A stretch of DNA of 16,123 nucleotides from NCBI GenBank assembly GCA_030638185.1, contig DAOWFD010000124.1:1-16123 (forward strand). The letters are read 5' to 3'. Of the stretch, positions 1-8,320 are shown in pieces (the stretch's first letter is position 1; each line of letters opens with the position of its first letter). A program made the translations under genes and the position numbers. The notes under the pieces are model-generated. The model did not search any database and was not told the DNA's origin. It was given only the letters and a program-made list of their open reading frames with translations. This DNA is from Candidatus Aegiribacteria sp. GTDB lineage: Bacteria; Fermentibacterota; Fermentibacteria; Fermentibacterales; JCC-6.

Positions 1-1116
1 AATAACGAAGGTATTCCGATTTCGGACAAAATATCGCATATCTTTGATAAAGGTATAATAAGTGCATTTCAGGATAGTGATCTTGTTATAACAAACTTGG
101 AATGTCCACTAACTGAATCTACACAAGGAATTCCCAAAACAGGACCATCCTTAAAAGCTGACCCATCCTGTTCAGATTCAATTGCATCCCTTGGAATCGG
201 CATTGTTGATCTTGCGAATAATCATATCCTTGATTTTGGAGCTTCAGGAATCCTTGATACACTGAAATATTGTAAGAATAGTGGGTTGGGAATAGTCGGA
301 GCTGGGAAAGACATTAATTCAGCAAGGAAACCTCTTTTCATCGATGTAGGAAAATCTAGATTAGGTATCCTTGCTGGAACAGAAAGTGAGTTCTCAATAG
401 CTGCTATTGAATCACCAGGCGCTTGTCCTATAGACCCTCTTTTCGATAGAAAAAGACTGCATGAAGCGAAAGAACAAGCTGATATCATTATATATATTTT
501 TCATGGAGGTAACGAATTATATGAATATCCCAGTCCGTGGATGAGAGATTACTGCAGGTATCTTGCTGAGGAGGGAGCTGACGCTGTTATCTGCCACCAC
601 TCACATGTGATTTCGGGTATTGAAGTTTATCATGATTCACCGATTATCTATGGTACTGGTAACTTTCTTTTTCCGTGGTTATCAAAACGGCGAGATGCAT
701 GGTATACCGGCTACTTAGTGAAACTCAATCTGTGTGAGAAAGCAATCTCAGGCATTGAAATAATTCCGTACAGACAATGTGCTGATGGTGAATTCAAAGT
801 GAAATTATCCACTGACAAGACGAAGACGCTTCTTCTGAATAAAATTGCAGAAATATCTAAAGACATTGTTAGTGATATTACAATTCAAAAGAAGTGGAAC
901 GAATATTGTACTATGAAGCATAAATCATACATTTCGACTGTTCTACAGTTATCTAACTTGCAGAAACGAATGTATGAAAAAACCGGGAAATTGTTATTCG
1001 CAGGGAAAAAGCAAGCTAATCTTCTTAGATTGATTAATACTATAAGATGTGAATCTCATAGGCATGCACTTCTTGAAATACTGCAGATGGAGGTTGATAA
1101 AATAGACACGGAGTAA
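1..1116 (+). CDS. CapA-family (PGA_cap) metallophosphatase-like protein, 5' partial
   Basis: The reading frame is open from base 1, so the gene begins outside the window; the TTG at 97 lies inside the conserved core and is not the start. The visible 371 residues carry the hallmarks of the CapA/PGA_cap family: D-x5-N-x-E near residues 27-34 (VITNLE), LANNH around 71-75, HGGNE around 168-172, and a CHHSH...YGTGNF block around 199-222. These fit the metal-ligand motifs of the calcineurin-like fold. Only the N-terminal strand with the first GD motif should be missing. Known relatives act in poly-gamma-glutamate synthesis or release, or sit in capsule loci with an undefined role. About 150 residues follow the core and are poorly conserved. 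The gene converges on the ATP-grasp gene. The family is sure; the substrate is not. Confidence 0.88.
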   Translation, partial: NNEGIPISDKISHIFDKGIISAFQDSDLVITNLECPLTESTQGIPKTGPSLKADPSCSDSIASLGIGIVDLANNHILDFGASGILDTLKYCKNSGLGIVGAGKDINSARKPLFIDVGKSRLGILAGTESEFSIAAIESPGACPIDPLFDRKRLHEAKEQADIIIYIFHGGNELYEYPSPWMRDYCRYLAEEGADAVICHHSHVISGIEVYHDSPIIYGTGNFLFPWLSKRRDAWYTGYLVKLNLCEKAISGIEIIPYRQCADGEFKVKLSTDKTKTLLLNKIAEISKDIVSDITIQKKWNEYCTMKHKSYISTVLQLSNLQKRMYEKTGKLLFAGKKQANLLRLINTIRCESHRHALLEILQMEVDKIDTE

Positions 1117-1199
1117 TCTTATTATATTCGGTATCCTAATATAAATCATACGCTATCTATATAGTAATATATGTTGAATGGTATGGATAACACTAACAT
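1117..1199. other. AT-rich convergent intergenic region
   Basis: These 83 bases separate the stops of two convergent genes. They are very AT-rich and include the short palindrome CTATATAG, but I see no GC-rich stem followed by a T run, so no intrinsic terminator can be supported for either gene. Confidence 0.5.
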
Positions 1200-2243
1200 C
1201 TAATTTTCAATATGACGAATAAAATCTATGACGTGAGCCTCCTCCGGCCACATACTATCTTCGTGCCAGTTCAGGTGTGAATCCCAGTAGCCAGGGCAAT
1301 CATGAACAGCAACATTCTGATATCCAAAACACATTTCACTAACACATAATGTTTTCGTCGCATCGTACAGGAAATCATAAGCCATAGACTGAAAACCACC
1401 CATCTTACTTATTCTAAAGGCCATAGCTACGGCATTCATATCGATTTCATCTGGGTTGTGATCTATCTTACCACCTCCAGATGCTCGAAAGTCGTTAGGA
1501 CGGTTAAATCGTCTAAAGGCAAAAGCTCTGTCTCCAATAACCGTTATTCTTGTGTCATACATATTACCTTCAAGGAGATCCTGAAAGAGGACATAGTTCT
1601 TTTCAGGCATCCACCAGTCTCTTGGTAGGGGTGGGTATTTTCCAGAAAAGACGTACCTAAAGCCTGCATAGAATCTGACAAGAATGTTTGCCAGTGTATT
1701 CCTGATTTTATCCGAACCATGCCTTCTGCGAATAGGGTAATAACCCGGTTCTGATAGAATCCCAGAACCTGAAAATGCACTATTTACTTTTTGTTTTGCT
1801 CTTCTGAGATTGCGCATTATTTCTACATTTATAGATGAAGCTCCCCTGGCTAATTTGGATACTAATGGGAAGGATGTAGAATTAATGTAATTGAGAGCTT
1901 CGTTCTTATACCAGAATACGTATGATTTTGGTGTAGGTATATCCAATATTCCAAAGAGATAATATTGGGCAATTTTGTTCTCGAAATGCCATCTTGTTTT
2001 CCAGTTAGGGAACACTGGCATCGTTTGATTATGTTCAATAGCATTAAGCAAATAGGATGCGGCCTGTAACTTTGCTGGCAGCATACTGAGATGCCACATA
2101 ATTGCGGAGCAGTCGTAAATACTGTGGATTGCTGTGTTAGACAGCAGATTAATTCTGTTCGCTTGGTAACCATGCTTCTTAATAAACTTAATCCAATTAT
2201 CATGAAAGCCAGCTTGACCAGAATGAACACATATTGTTTTCAA
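1200..2243 (-). CDS. ATP-grasp domain protein (RimK/ligase-like)
   Basis: This 347-residue protein looks like an ATP-grasp enzyme, the fold that uses ATP to activate a carboxylate and join it to an amine or other nucleophile. Visible motifs, in order: PLVSKLARGASS (126-137), with Lys130 as the likely ATP-binding lysine; VLFQDLLEG (218-226) for the hinge; YDTRITVIGDRAFAFRR (229-245), with the usual Asp-x-Arg; a glycine-rich ASGGGKID (254-261); and AYDFLY...VSEMC (288-305) for the metal site. The metal motif reads Glu-Met-Cys where most members have Glu-x-Asn. The start is TTG, supported by GGAG five bases upstream. It lies 36 bases after the glycosyltransferase at 2280-3413 on the same strand, so the two are probably co-transcribed. 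A role in decorating the glycan with an amino acid or peptide is inferred from context only. Confidence 0.78.
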   Translation of the reverse strand: MKTICVHSGQAGFHDNWIKFIKKHGYQANRINLLSNTAIHSIYDCSAIMWHLSMLPAKLQAASYLLNAIEHNQTMPVFPNWKTRWHFENKIAQYYLFGILDIPTPKSYVFWYKNEALNYINSTSFPLVSKLARGASSINVEIMRNLRRAKQKVNSAFSGSGILSEPGYYPIRRRHGSDKIRNTLANILVRFYAGFRYVFSGKYPPLPRDWWMPEKNYVLFQDLLEGNMYDTRITVIGDRAFAFRRFNRPNDFRASGGGKIDHNPDEIDMNAVAMAFRISKMGGFQSMAYDFLYDATKTLCVSEMCFGYQNVAVHDCPGYWDSHLNWHEDSMWPEEAHVIDFIRHIEN

Positions 2244-2248
2244 AACTT

Positions 2249-2252
2249 CTCC
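2249..2252 (-). promoter_or_regulatory. Ribosome-binding site deciding the TTG start of the ATP-grasp gene
   Basis: GGAG on the minus strand lies five bases before the TTG at 2243-2241. This supports TTG as the true start. Confidence 0.6.
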
Positions 2253-2279
2253 AAAGGTAAGCTATTTGGTCTAAAAGTA

Positions 2280-3413
2280 TTAATCATCGTTGGGTGAAAC
2301 AATTGATTGTATAAGCTTCTCCCACTTCTGACCAACTATCTCAATTGAATAGTTCTTCACCCATGAAAGTATAACTTTTCGGGAGCGATTTTTCCACTCA
2401 TCATTGGATTTAAGGTAGGTATAGATTGCTTGTGAAGCATCATGACATGTATCAACAACCTTCCCCAGATCTTCTTGCTGATTGAAAAAACCAACACTTA
2501 ACGAGTCTATTCTAAAAAATATCGTAAATAAACCCAAAGCCCTTGCTTCAAGGATAGTGTTTGGGAATCCTTCTGACTCAGAAGTATTCAATAAAATGTG
2601 AGATTTCTGCAATATACGCTTAACTTCACTTTTTCCCTTTCTACCTACCCAGTGAAGGTTAGAAGGTAAATAATCTGTTTGGTGTGCTGAAGCATCAGAT
2701 ATGTCACCAATGGCTGTGAAATCAATATCTGGGCACATTTCAGCAATTCGGACTAATCTGTCAAATCTTTTCACGGGTCTTATGTTTCCAAGCCAGACAA
2801 CTTTACTACCGCTTGGAGAATTACCAGGTTTCCAATCGTCAATGTTAAGTGCGTTGGATATAACTTTAGACTCTTTTCTGTAGTTTATCTCAAGTTCTTC
2901 TTTTTGCCATTTTGTCTGTGTGACGACTCCGTCGCAATTTATCAAAGCGGCTCTGCATGCAGGAATTATAAATCGTAGAAGATTTCTTCCTTTGAATTGC
3001 TTTGCCACATCGTATTGGCTGGCACAGGAAAATACTAAAGGTTTTCTTACCAGCCTTGTTGCCAGTCGGTAGACCGGCAGAAGGGGGGTCATCATTCGTG
3101 TGATATATATATCTGCAACATTATTAATAATATACATGAAGTATCGAATTGCTAAATTTACTGTATTTGCGTGAGATATTCCAGGAAGTAACCTGTAATC
3201 TGCAATATGGCTCTTATGATGAACTAAATGTCCTTTATCTTGGCATACCACTTCAATGTTGTATCCCTTTTCCGAAAGATATTGTGCAACTAATGCCATC
3301 TGAAACTCAGCTCCACTGCGCGCCCCTTCGATATTATTAATAAATGCCGCATATGCAGTCGGTATAAGGAAGCATATCCTTGGATTCGAATTCAGTTTGA
3401 TCACATCAGTCAT
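2280..3413 (-). CDS. GT4-type glycosyltransferase
   Basis: A retaining GT-B glycosyltransferase that would move a sugar from a nucleotide donor to the growing glycan at the cytoplasmic face of the membrane. With the start at 3413 it has 377 residues. The N-terminal acceptor domain begins RICFLIPTAYA, followed by GARSGAEFQ. The donor domain shows WLGNIRPVKRFDRL (about 207-220) and the signature SESEGFPNTILEA (278-290) with the Glu281-x7-Glu289 pair typical of GT4. I preferred ATG 3413 over the in-frame ATG at 3467. The extra 18 residues of the longer form lie outside the fold, and 3467 has no ribosome site, whereas AGGA sits 12 bases before 3413 (long but present). It is first in a two-gene minus-strand unit with the ATP-grasp gene. 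The donor and acceptor sugars cannot be read from sequence. Confidence 0.85.
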   Translation of the reverse strand: MTDVIKLNSNPRICFLIPTAYAAFINNIEGARSGAEFQMALVAQYLSEKGYNIEVVCQDKGHLVHHKSHIADYRLLPGISHANTVNLAIRYFMYIINNVADIYITRMMTPLLPVYRLATRLVRKPLVFSCASQYDVAKQFKGRNLLRFIIPACRAALINCDGVVTQTKWQKEELEINYRKESKVISNALNIDDWKPGNSPSGSKVVWLGNIRPVKRFDRLVRIAEMCPDIDFTAIGDISDASAHQTDYLPSNLHWVGRKGKSEVKRILQKSHILLNTSESEGFPNTILEARALGLFTIFFRIDSLSVGFFNQQEDLGKVVDTCHDASQAIYTYLKSNDEWKNRSRKVILSWVKNYSIEIVGQKWEKLIQSIVSPNDD

Positions 3414-3506
3414 ATGCCAAGAATTTCCTTTTCTTTCATTTAACTCAATTAAGAATGTTGTGAACATTACAGTTCAAGTATTAAGTGGAAAATGGACAAT
3501 TTACAT

Positions 3507-3537
3507 ATTATACTTGTGCGTTTACAAACGGTGTCAG
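3507..3537 (-). promoter_or_regulatory. Sigma70-like promoter for the GT4/ATP-grasp pair
   Basis: On the minus strand CTGACA (3537-3532, 5 of 6 to consensus) is followed after 19 bases by a perfect TATAAT (3512-3507). The spacer is slightly long. Transcription would start near 3500, giving a leader of roughly 85 bases to the ATG at 3413. Confidence 0.5.
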
Positions 3538-3578
3538 TGCTTTTTCAACTATCTGTAGCATAAGCCGGTTTTCTCATA

Positions 3579-3607
3579 TTGAGGAGTGCACTCTCTGTCA
3601 GTAGATT
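3579..3607 (+). promoter_or_regulatory. Weak candidate promoter and 10-bp palindrome for the plus-strand operon
   Basis: TTGAGG (3579-3584), 17 bases, then TAGATT (3602-3607) is a 4-of-6 plus 4-of-6 match. It overlaps a perfect palindrome GAGTGCACTC (3584-3593) that could be an operator between the divergent units. Both are modest and could be chance. The rest of the intergenic region 3414-3702 is AT-rich and holds no gene I can support. Confidence 0.2.
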
Positions 3608-3702
3608 ATGTAATATTGCTGATAATTTTTAACGTAATCGTATCTTTCTTAAGTTATTGTTATCCTTAGAGGTGGGTAATTATTAGTTATAAGAATAAAA
3701 AC

Positions 3703-4830
3703 TTGAATCGAATTCCAGTTGACTTTGTTATATCGTCTCTTAACAGAGGTGGAGCAGAGAATAAACTTGTCGCTGTAGCAAACGGGCTTGATCGAAACAG
3801 GTTTTCTGCAAGAGTATGTCTGCTTAAAAAAGGCCCTTTAGTTCAGAAACTGAAAGTACCATATGAGGGATCTATCATTCCTTCTAAATACAGTATTCAC
3901 GGAATCTACCGCCTTATTAAACTGTTCAGAAAAAACAATACCCAAATCGTATGGGTTGTTGGCAATGGCGATGCCGGTTTCTTTGGGAGAATTGCAGCAC
4001 GAATTGCACATGTTCCAGTTGTAATCCAAAGTCTGCATGCAACTGGAAGACCAGGAGGTAAACATACTATAGACTTCTGGAATGGAGTGCTAGACAAAAT
4101 TAGCGTTTTCACAGACCAGTATGTTGCAGTTGCTAATGCACATAAACAATACCTTGTTGAGCGGGAGGGAATTGATTCAAAAAAGATGGTCGTAATACAT
4201 AATGGAGTAGATACAAACTCATTCTCTCAAGGGGACCCAGATGCATACCTTCTTGATGCTTGGGGAATTCCAGCTGATGTTCCTATTGTTGGAATCGTAG
4301 GAGGGTTCAAGCCTGAAAAGAGACACGATCTTTTTCTTGAAGCAGGTAAAGTTCTCAGAAAGACACATCCTGAAATTCATTTCCTGATTGTGGGGGATGG
4401 AACAATGGAAAATAGTGTCAAAGATGAGGTTAATAAGCTGGGGATGCTGGAAGCAGTACACTTTACTGGGGGCTTGAATGATGTTGCTCCAGCTTACAGA
4501 CTTATGAGAGTATGTGTTCTATGTTCTGATATGGAGGCTTTTCCAAATGTTGTACTTGAATCAATGGCTACAGGTATTCCTGTTATTTCAACGGATGTCG
4601 GTAGTGTACGAGAAGCTATTATTAATGAACAGACAGGCCTAGTGGTTCCCCCAGATGATTCGGAAGCGCTGGCAAATGGAATATCTCGACTGCTCTCAGA
4701 TAAAGAACTTAGAAAAACTGTGATCACAGCAGCGAGACAGCACGTTGTAGATAATTTCAGTTTGAGAAATATGATAAGAAAACGAGAAAAGCTTTTCGAA
4801 GAATTGCTCAAGAAAAAGTACTCCGGATAG
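3703..4830 (+). CDS. GT4-type glycosyltransferase
   Basis: A 375-residue GT-B glycosyltransferase expected to add a sugar to the lipid-linked glycan in the cytoplasm. Features in order: NRGGAENKL (14-22), the loop common to GT4 acceptor domains; VIHNGVD (164-170) at the interdomain linker; GGFKPEKRHDLF (200-211) for nucleotide-sugar phosphate binding; and SDMEAFPNVVLESMATG (275-291) with the Glu278-x7-Glu286 pair. Length is typical. The start is uncertain. TTG at 3703 has no ribosome site close by, whereas AGAGGTGG at 3668-3675 lies six bases before an in-frame ATT at 3682 that would add seven residues; an in-frame stop at 3667 bars anything longer. It is first in a tight plus-strand operon and is followed after 12 bases by the epimerase. 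Confidence 0.87.
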   Translation: MNRIPVDFVISSLNRGGAENKLVAVANGLDRNRFSARVCLLKKGPLVQKLKVPYEGSIIPSKYSIHGIYRLIKLFRKNNTQIVWVVGNGDAGFFGRIAARIAHVPVVIQSLHATGRPGGKHTIDFWNGVLDKISVFTDQYVAVANAHKQYLVEREGIDSKKMVVIHNGVDTNSFSQGDPDAYLLDAWGIPADVPIVGIVGGFKPEKRHDLFLEAGKVLRKTHPEIHFLIVGDGTMENSVKDEVNKLGMLEAVHFTGGLNDVAPAYRLMRVCVLCSDMEAFPNVVLESMATGIPVISTDVGSVREAIINEQTGLVVPPDDSEALANGISRLLSDKELRKTVITAARQHVVDNFSLRNMIRKREKLFEELLKKKYSG

Positions 4831-4842
4831 AATGGTGTTGAA

Positions 4843-5796
4843 TTGAACGATCATTGGAATGATAAATCAGTATTGGTTACAGGAGGGTCCGGGTTCTTAG
4901 GCTCTCAACTTGTGCGGGAACTTGTCAGCAAGGGATCCTCGGTTAGAATCACTGATATTGTGCCACCTGACGGTCAACTCAGTGCTTCTATACTTAAGAA
5001 AATCTGCTTTGACCAGATTAACCTTATCACTGATGATTTTAAGGAATATCTGAATAATAATTCTTTTGATTATGTTTTTCATCTTGCAGGTAGTGCATCG
5101 GTACAGATGTCCGTTGAGAAGCCTTTCAATGATTTCGAATCAAATCTTAGAGGAACCCTTAACCTGCTTGAAACCATGCGGACTTTGAGCAAACCACCTA
5201 AACTTGTATACCTATCTTCCGCAGCGGTATATGGAAATCCAGCATCAATACCAATCTGTGAGGATGATATTACCGTGCCGATTTCTCCATATGGAATAAG
5301 TAAGCTTGCTGCTGAAAGATATCTATATGTTTATGTTAATATTCACGGATTGCAGGCTGTATCAGCCAGACCTTTTTCAGTTTTCGGTCCCGGGCAGAAA
5401 AAACAGGTCATCTATGATATTATTCAGAAAATCTCCACCAATCCCGATAGACTAGACCTTTATGGTTCCGGCAGAGAAGCAAGGGATTTCATATTTATTG
5501 CCGATCTAATTAATGCTCTTCTAATTCTAGCTGAGAAAAGCAAATTGTCTGGCGAGGTCTTCAATATTGCATCAGGCAGGTCAACAGAGATATCCGAAAT
5601 TGCAACTAACCTTTGTGATATTATGAATGTTAACCCCGAAATCGTGTACAAAGGGACTGTTCGCCCTGGAGTTCCACTAAGGTGGAAGGCCGATGTTTCC
5701 CGTTTGAAATCCCTTGGATTCAAACCTATTGTGGATTTGAATGAGGGCTTACGCAGAACAGTAGACTGGTATAAAGAGACAGAGGGTCAGTTGTAA
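4843..5796 (+). CDS. NAD-dependent sugar epimerase/dehydratase (extended SDR)
   Basis: A 317-residue extended short-chain dehydrogenase/reductase that would convert one nucleotide sugar into another, such as a 4-epimer or 4-keto-6-deoxy form, to supply the neighbouring glycosyltransferases. Visible are the dinucleotide loop TGGSGFLG (13-20), an aspartate at the end of strand 2 (Asp38) that favours NAD over NADP, FHLAG (79-83), the catalytic serine region LSSAAVYG (124-131), and Tyr150-x3-Lys154 in SPYGISK. ARPFSVFGPG and a C-terminal RPGVPLRWKAD substrate-binding stretch are typical of the GalE/RmlB/UDP-glucuronate-processing group. The start is TTG with only a weak GGTG upstream; no better start fits. 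It lies 12 bases after the previous gene and two before the next, so it is clearly operonic. The substrate is not determined. Confidence 0.88.
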   Translation: MNDHWNDKSVLVTGGSGFLGSQLVRELVSKGSSVRITDIVPPDGQLSASILKKICFDQINLITDDFKEYLNNNSFDYVFHLAGSASVQMSVEKPFNDFESNLRGTLNLLETMRTLSKPPKLVYLSSAAVYGNPASIPICEDDITVPISPYGISKLAAERYLYVYVNIHGLQAVSARPFSVFGPGQKKQVIYDIIQKISTNPDRLDLYGSGREARDFIFIADLINALLILAEKSKLSGEVFNIASGRSTEISEIATNLCDIMNVNPEIVYKGTVRPGVPLRWKADVSRLKSLGFKPIVDLNEGLRRTVDWYKETEGQL

Positions 5797-5798
5797 TC

Positions 5799-6920
5799 GT
5801 GAAGGCAATCCTTATTGGCCCGTATTTAAGGTTCGGTGGTGTATCCAGATATGTAAAGGATCTTTTATCAGGATCTGGGGAATTTGAGCTCTTTGATACC
5901 GCAAGACCGGAAAAGGAAAAAATCCGATCAGGCACAGGATACATAGAAGCGTTCAATACGGGGTTTATTCGGGTGTTATCAGGGTTATGTGTAACGGTAA
6001 GGAATATACTGAGATTTCCCTTTGTTCTTATGAGAAGCGAAGCGGAAATTGTCCATATTTGCGGTGTCAGTTTTTTCCCTTTCTGGGAAAATGCATTCTA
6101 TTGTACAATCGGTCGATTACTTGGGAAAAGAATAACTCTTCACTATCTGGGGGCTTTCGATCAATTTTATGAACCCGCTGGAAGGATTCACAAATTCCTC
6201 ATAAGAAGTGTTCTTAGGATTCCTGACAGGATCATGCTTCTTTCTGAGAAAGTAAAGAATCTTGTTGCCTCGTTCATTGCTGTCGAGAAACTTTCAGTTG
6301 TACCAAGTTCAGTTGACACCAGCAGATTCAATGCAACTAATAGAGATTTTCCTGCTGTCCCTGGAGAAGTGCGTATTCTTTTCGTTGGTGGTCTTGATCC
6401 TTTCAGAAAAGGTGTCTACGATTTGCTTGACGCGGTGAAACTGATCTTACCTGAAGCTCCATCAGCAAAATTGGTCATGACAGGCGGAAGCAGCTTCGAT
6501 GAGGTTGAGGATAAATGGAAGAGGATGGATCTTGATGATAATGTGGAATTCCTCGGGTGGTTTGATGAGATCATGCTACCGTCTCTATATGCTTTCTGCG
6601 ACATACTGGCTTTACCTTCCTACAATGAAGGTTTACCTTACGTTATTATCGAAGCACTGTCATCAGGTCTTCCAATCGTTGCCAGCAGAGTGGGAGGGAT
6701 CCCTGACGTTGTATCAAATGGAGAGAATGGTTTCATCATCGAGCCCGGAGATATAGATGCATTGGCAAATCGGCTTCTTGAACTTGTCAGAAATACTGAG
6801 TTGAGAATCAGCATGAGCCGGAATAATAGAGTAAAGGCAGTCAGAGAGTACTCACTGGAACATGTACTATCAGAGCTGAATCGGATATTCTCCAGTCTAC
6901 AGGACGATAGCCTGAAATGA
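5799..6920 (+). CDS. GT4-type glycosyltransferase
   Basis: A third GT4 enzyme in the window, 373 residues. RFGGVSRYV (11-19) is the glycine-rich acceptor-domain loop; SSVDTSRF (170-177) marks the linker; FVGGLDPFRKGVYDLLDA (195-212) binds the donor; and PSYNEGLPYVIIEALSSG (273-290) contains the Glu277-x7-Glu285 pair, followed by VGGIPDVV, very typical of the family. It starts with GTG two bases after the epimerase stop, with AGAGGG 12 bases upstream, and its stop overlaps the next gene as ATGA. Both contacts imply co-translation. Its N-terminal half has hydrophobic patches around residues 85-115 that may touch the membrane, as in many lipid-acceptor transferases. Linkage and sugar are unknown. 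Confidence 0.88.
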   Translation: MKAILIGPYLRFGGVSRYVKDLLSGSGEFELFDTARPEKEKIRSGTGYIEAFNTGFIRVLSGLCVTVRNILRFPFVLMRSEAEIVHICGVSFFPFWENAFYCTIGRLLGKRITLHYLGAFDQFYEPAGRIHKFLIRSVLRIPDRIMLLSEKVKNLVASFIAVEKLSVVPSSVDTSRFNATNRDFPAVPGEVRILFVGGLDPFRKGVYDLLDAVKLILPEAPSAKLVMTGGSSFDEVEDKWKRMDLDDNVEFLGWFDEIMLPSLYAFCDILALPSYNEGLPYVIIEALSSGLPIVASRVGGIPDVVSNGENGFIIEPGDIDALANRLLELVRNTELRISMSRNNRVKAVREYSLEHVLSELNRIFSSLQDDSLK

Positions 6921-8320
6921 GCAACTACTCGAATTTCCTGGAGAAAATTTACCACCTCTTGCCATATCCTGTTCAGAATACCGCAGTATCTCTTTTCGGG
7001 AGAAAGCGATGGGTTCATGAAAATGGGAGAAGCTTTCAGACCCTTGTACGGAAATTGCAGAAGATGCAGCATTCAACTCCAGAACGGATTGCATCGCATA
7101 GAAAAGCTCAATTAGAGAAAGTCCTTCTAGCAGCCAAAAAGACAAAATTCTATAAAGACATGCTTCCTTCAGCTGAGAATATCATTAAGGATCCATTGCT
7201 TGTCCTGGAAAGCGTACCCGTGCTTGATAGAGAACAGGTCAGGATGAATTTTGAATCCTTTATCAATCATGCGTTTAAAGGGAAGCTGATTCAGCACGGA
7301 ACCAGCGGAACCACCGGTATGCCTGTACAAATTATGTGGACTGAGGATTGCATCGACTGGGAGCGAGCTCTGATCTGGAGACAGAGGATTGAAACAAGTC
7401 TTCGATTTGGGGAAGAATGGCGGGGAATGCTGGGGGGACATCAGATCGTTCCTCTAAAACAGAAAAAGCCACCCTTCTGGAGAATCAACAGGAGAGCAAA
7501 ACAGGTTTACTTATCAACCTATCATCTTTCACCTGAAACAGCACCGGCATATTATCAGGCTCTGACAAAATTCCAAGTTAAAGCAATTGAAGGGTATCCG
7601 TCTGTTCTTTATGCATTGGCCTATAGTCTTGATAGAAGGGGATTATCGTTTCCACTAAAGGGAGTGTATTACGGAGCAGAGCCTCTGCTTGATTTTCAGC
7701 GGAAAGTTATTGAAAGAGTGTTCTCATGCTATGTATGGGACTATTACGGCTTGACGGAACGCGTTGCTTCAGCTTCCGAATTTGCCTGTAAGAATGGTCT
7801 TCATGAGAATTGGGAGAACTGTTATCTTGAAATTGTCGATTCATCGGGAAAGCCTGTTCCCGAAGGCGAATATGGAGAACTTGTTGGAACATCTCTAAGT
7901 AATCTTGGTTTTCCACTTTTACGTTACAGAACAGGTGATATGACTCGGTTCCTTCCCGGAGAATGCTCCTGCGGTAGATCTTCTCGCCGAATAGCCCGAA
8001 TTGACACTAAACGAGAAGACCTTCTCCTTATGCCTGACGGTTCACTTCTTTCAGCTTCTAACCTGACATTTCCTTTCAAGGAAGTGGAGCACATACTTGA
8101 ATCGCAGTTGTTCCAGGGGATTCCGGAAGAACTTGAGGTGAGGATAATTCCAGCTGAAGGGTATTTGGAATCAGATGGAGAGAAGCTGATCAGTGGAATC
8201 AGACACATGGTTCCAGGCTCAGTTTCAGTCATTCTGAAAAAAGTTGATGCTATTCCTCGCACAAAAAGTGGTAAATTCCGTTTCTGCGTCTCGGAGATTA
8301 CACATATGGAAGAAAGTTAA
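6917..8320 (+). CDS. PaaK/CapK-like adenylate-forming enzyme
   Basis: A 467-residue member of the phenylacetate-CoA ligase/CapK branch of adenylate-forming enzymes, which activate a carboxylate with ATP, usually for transfer to CoA. Motifs in order: HGTSGTTGMP (127-136), the phosphate-binding loop; EGYPSVLYAL (225-234); WDYYGLTE (274-281), the adenine and substrate motif; RYRTGD (336-341), with the ribose-binding aspartate; ECSCGR (349-354); and a C-terminal PRTKSGKFRF (447-456) with candidate catalytic lysines at 450 and 453. It overlaps the preceding glycosyltransferase by four bases (ATGA) and ends the operon. Homologues are common in capsule and exopolysaccharide clusters, often with no known substrate. 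Here it may activate an acyl or amino-acid group for glycan decoration, which is inference. Confidence 0.85.
   Translation: MSNYSNFLEKIYHLLPYPVQNTAVSLFGRKRWVHENGRSFQTLVRKLQKMQHSTPERIASHRKAQLEKVLLAAKKTKFYKDMLPSAENIIKDPLLVLESVPVLDREQVRMNFESFINHAFKGKLIQHGTSGTTGMPVQIMWTEDCIDWERALIWRQRIETSLRFGEEWRGMLGGHQIVPLKQKKPPFWRINRRAKQVYLSTYHLSPETAPAYYQALTKFQVKAIEGYPSVLYALAYSLDRRGLSFPLKGVYYGAEPLLDFQRKVIERVFSCYVWDYYGLTERVASASEFACKNGLHENWENCYLEIVDSSGKPVPEGEYGELVGTSLSNLGFPLLRYRTGDMTRFLPGECSCGRSSRRIARIDTKREDLLLMPDGSLLSASNLTFPFKEVEHILESQLFQGIPEELEVRIIPAEGYLESDGEKLISGIRHMVPGSVSVILKKVDAIPRTKSGKFRFCVSEITHMEES

Noticed and set aside
97..1116. TTG at 97 as the start of the CapA-like gene
   Set aside because: The frame is open to base 1 and the residues before 97 complete the conserved DLVITNLE motif, so the gene is cut by the window edge.
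1117..1199. Terminator or regulatory RNA between the CapA-like and ATP-grasp genes
   Set aside because: Only short AT-rich palindromes are visible, with no GC-rich stem and T run.
6638..7072. A 144-residue minus-strand frame across the GT4/PaaK-like junction
   Set aside because: It lies entirely opposite two well-supported genes and shows no family motif.
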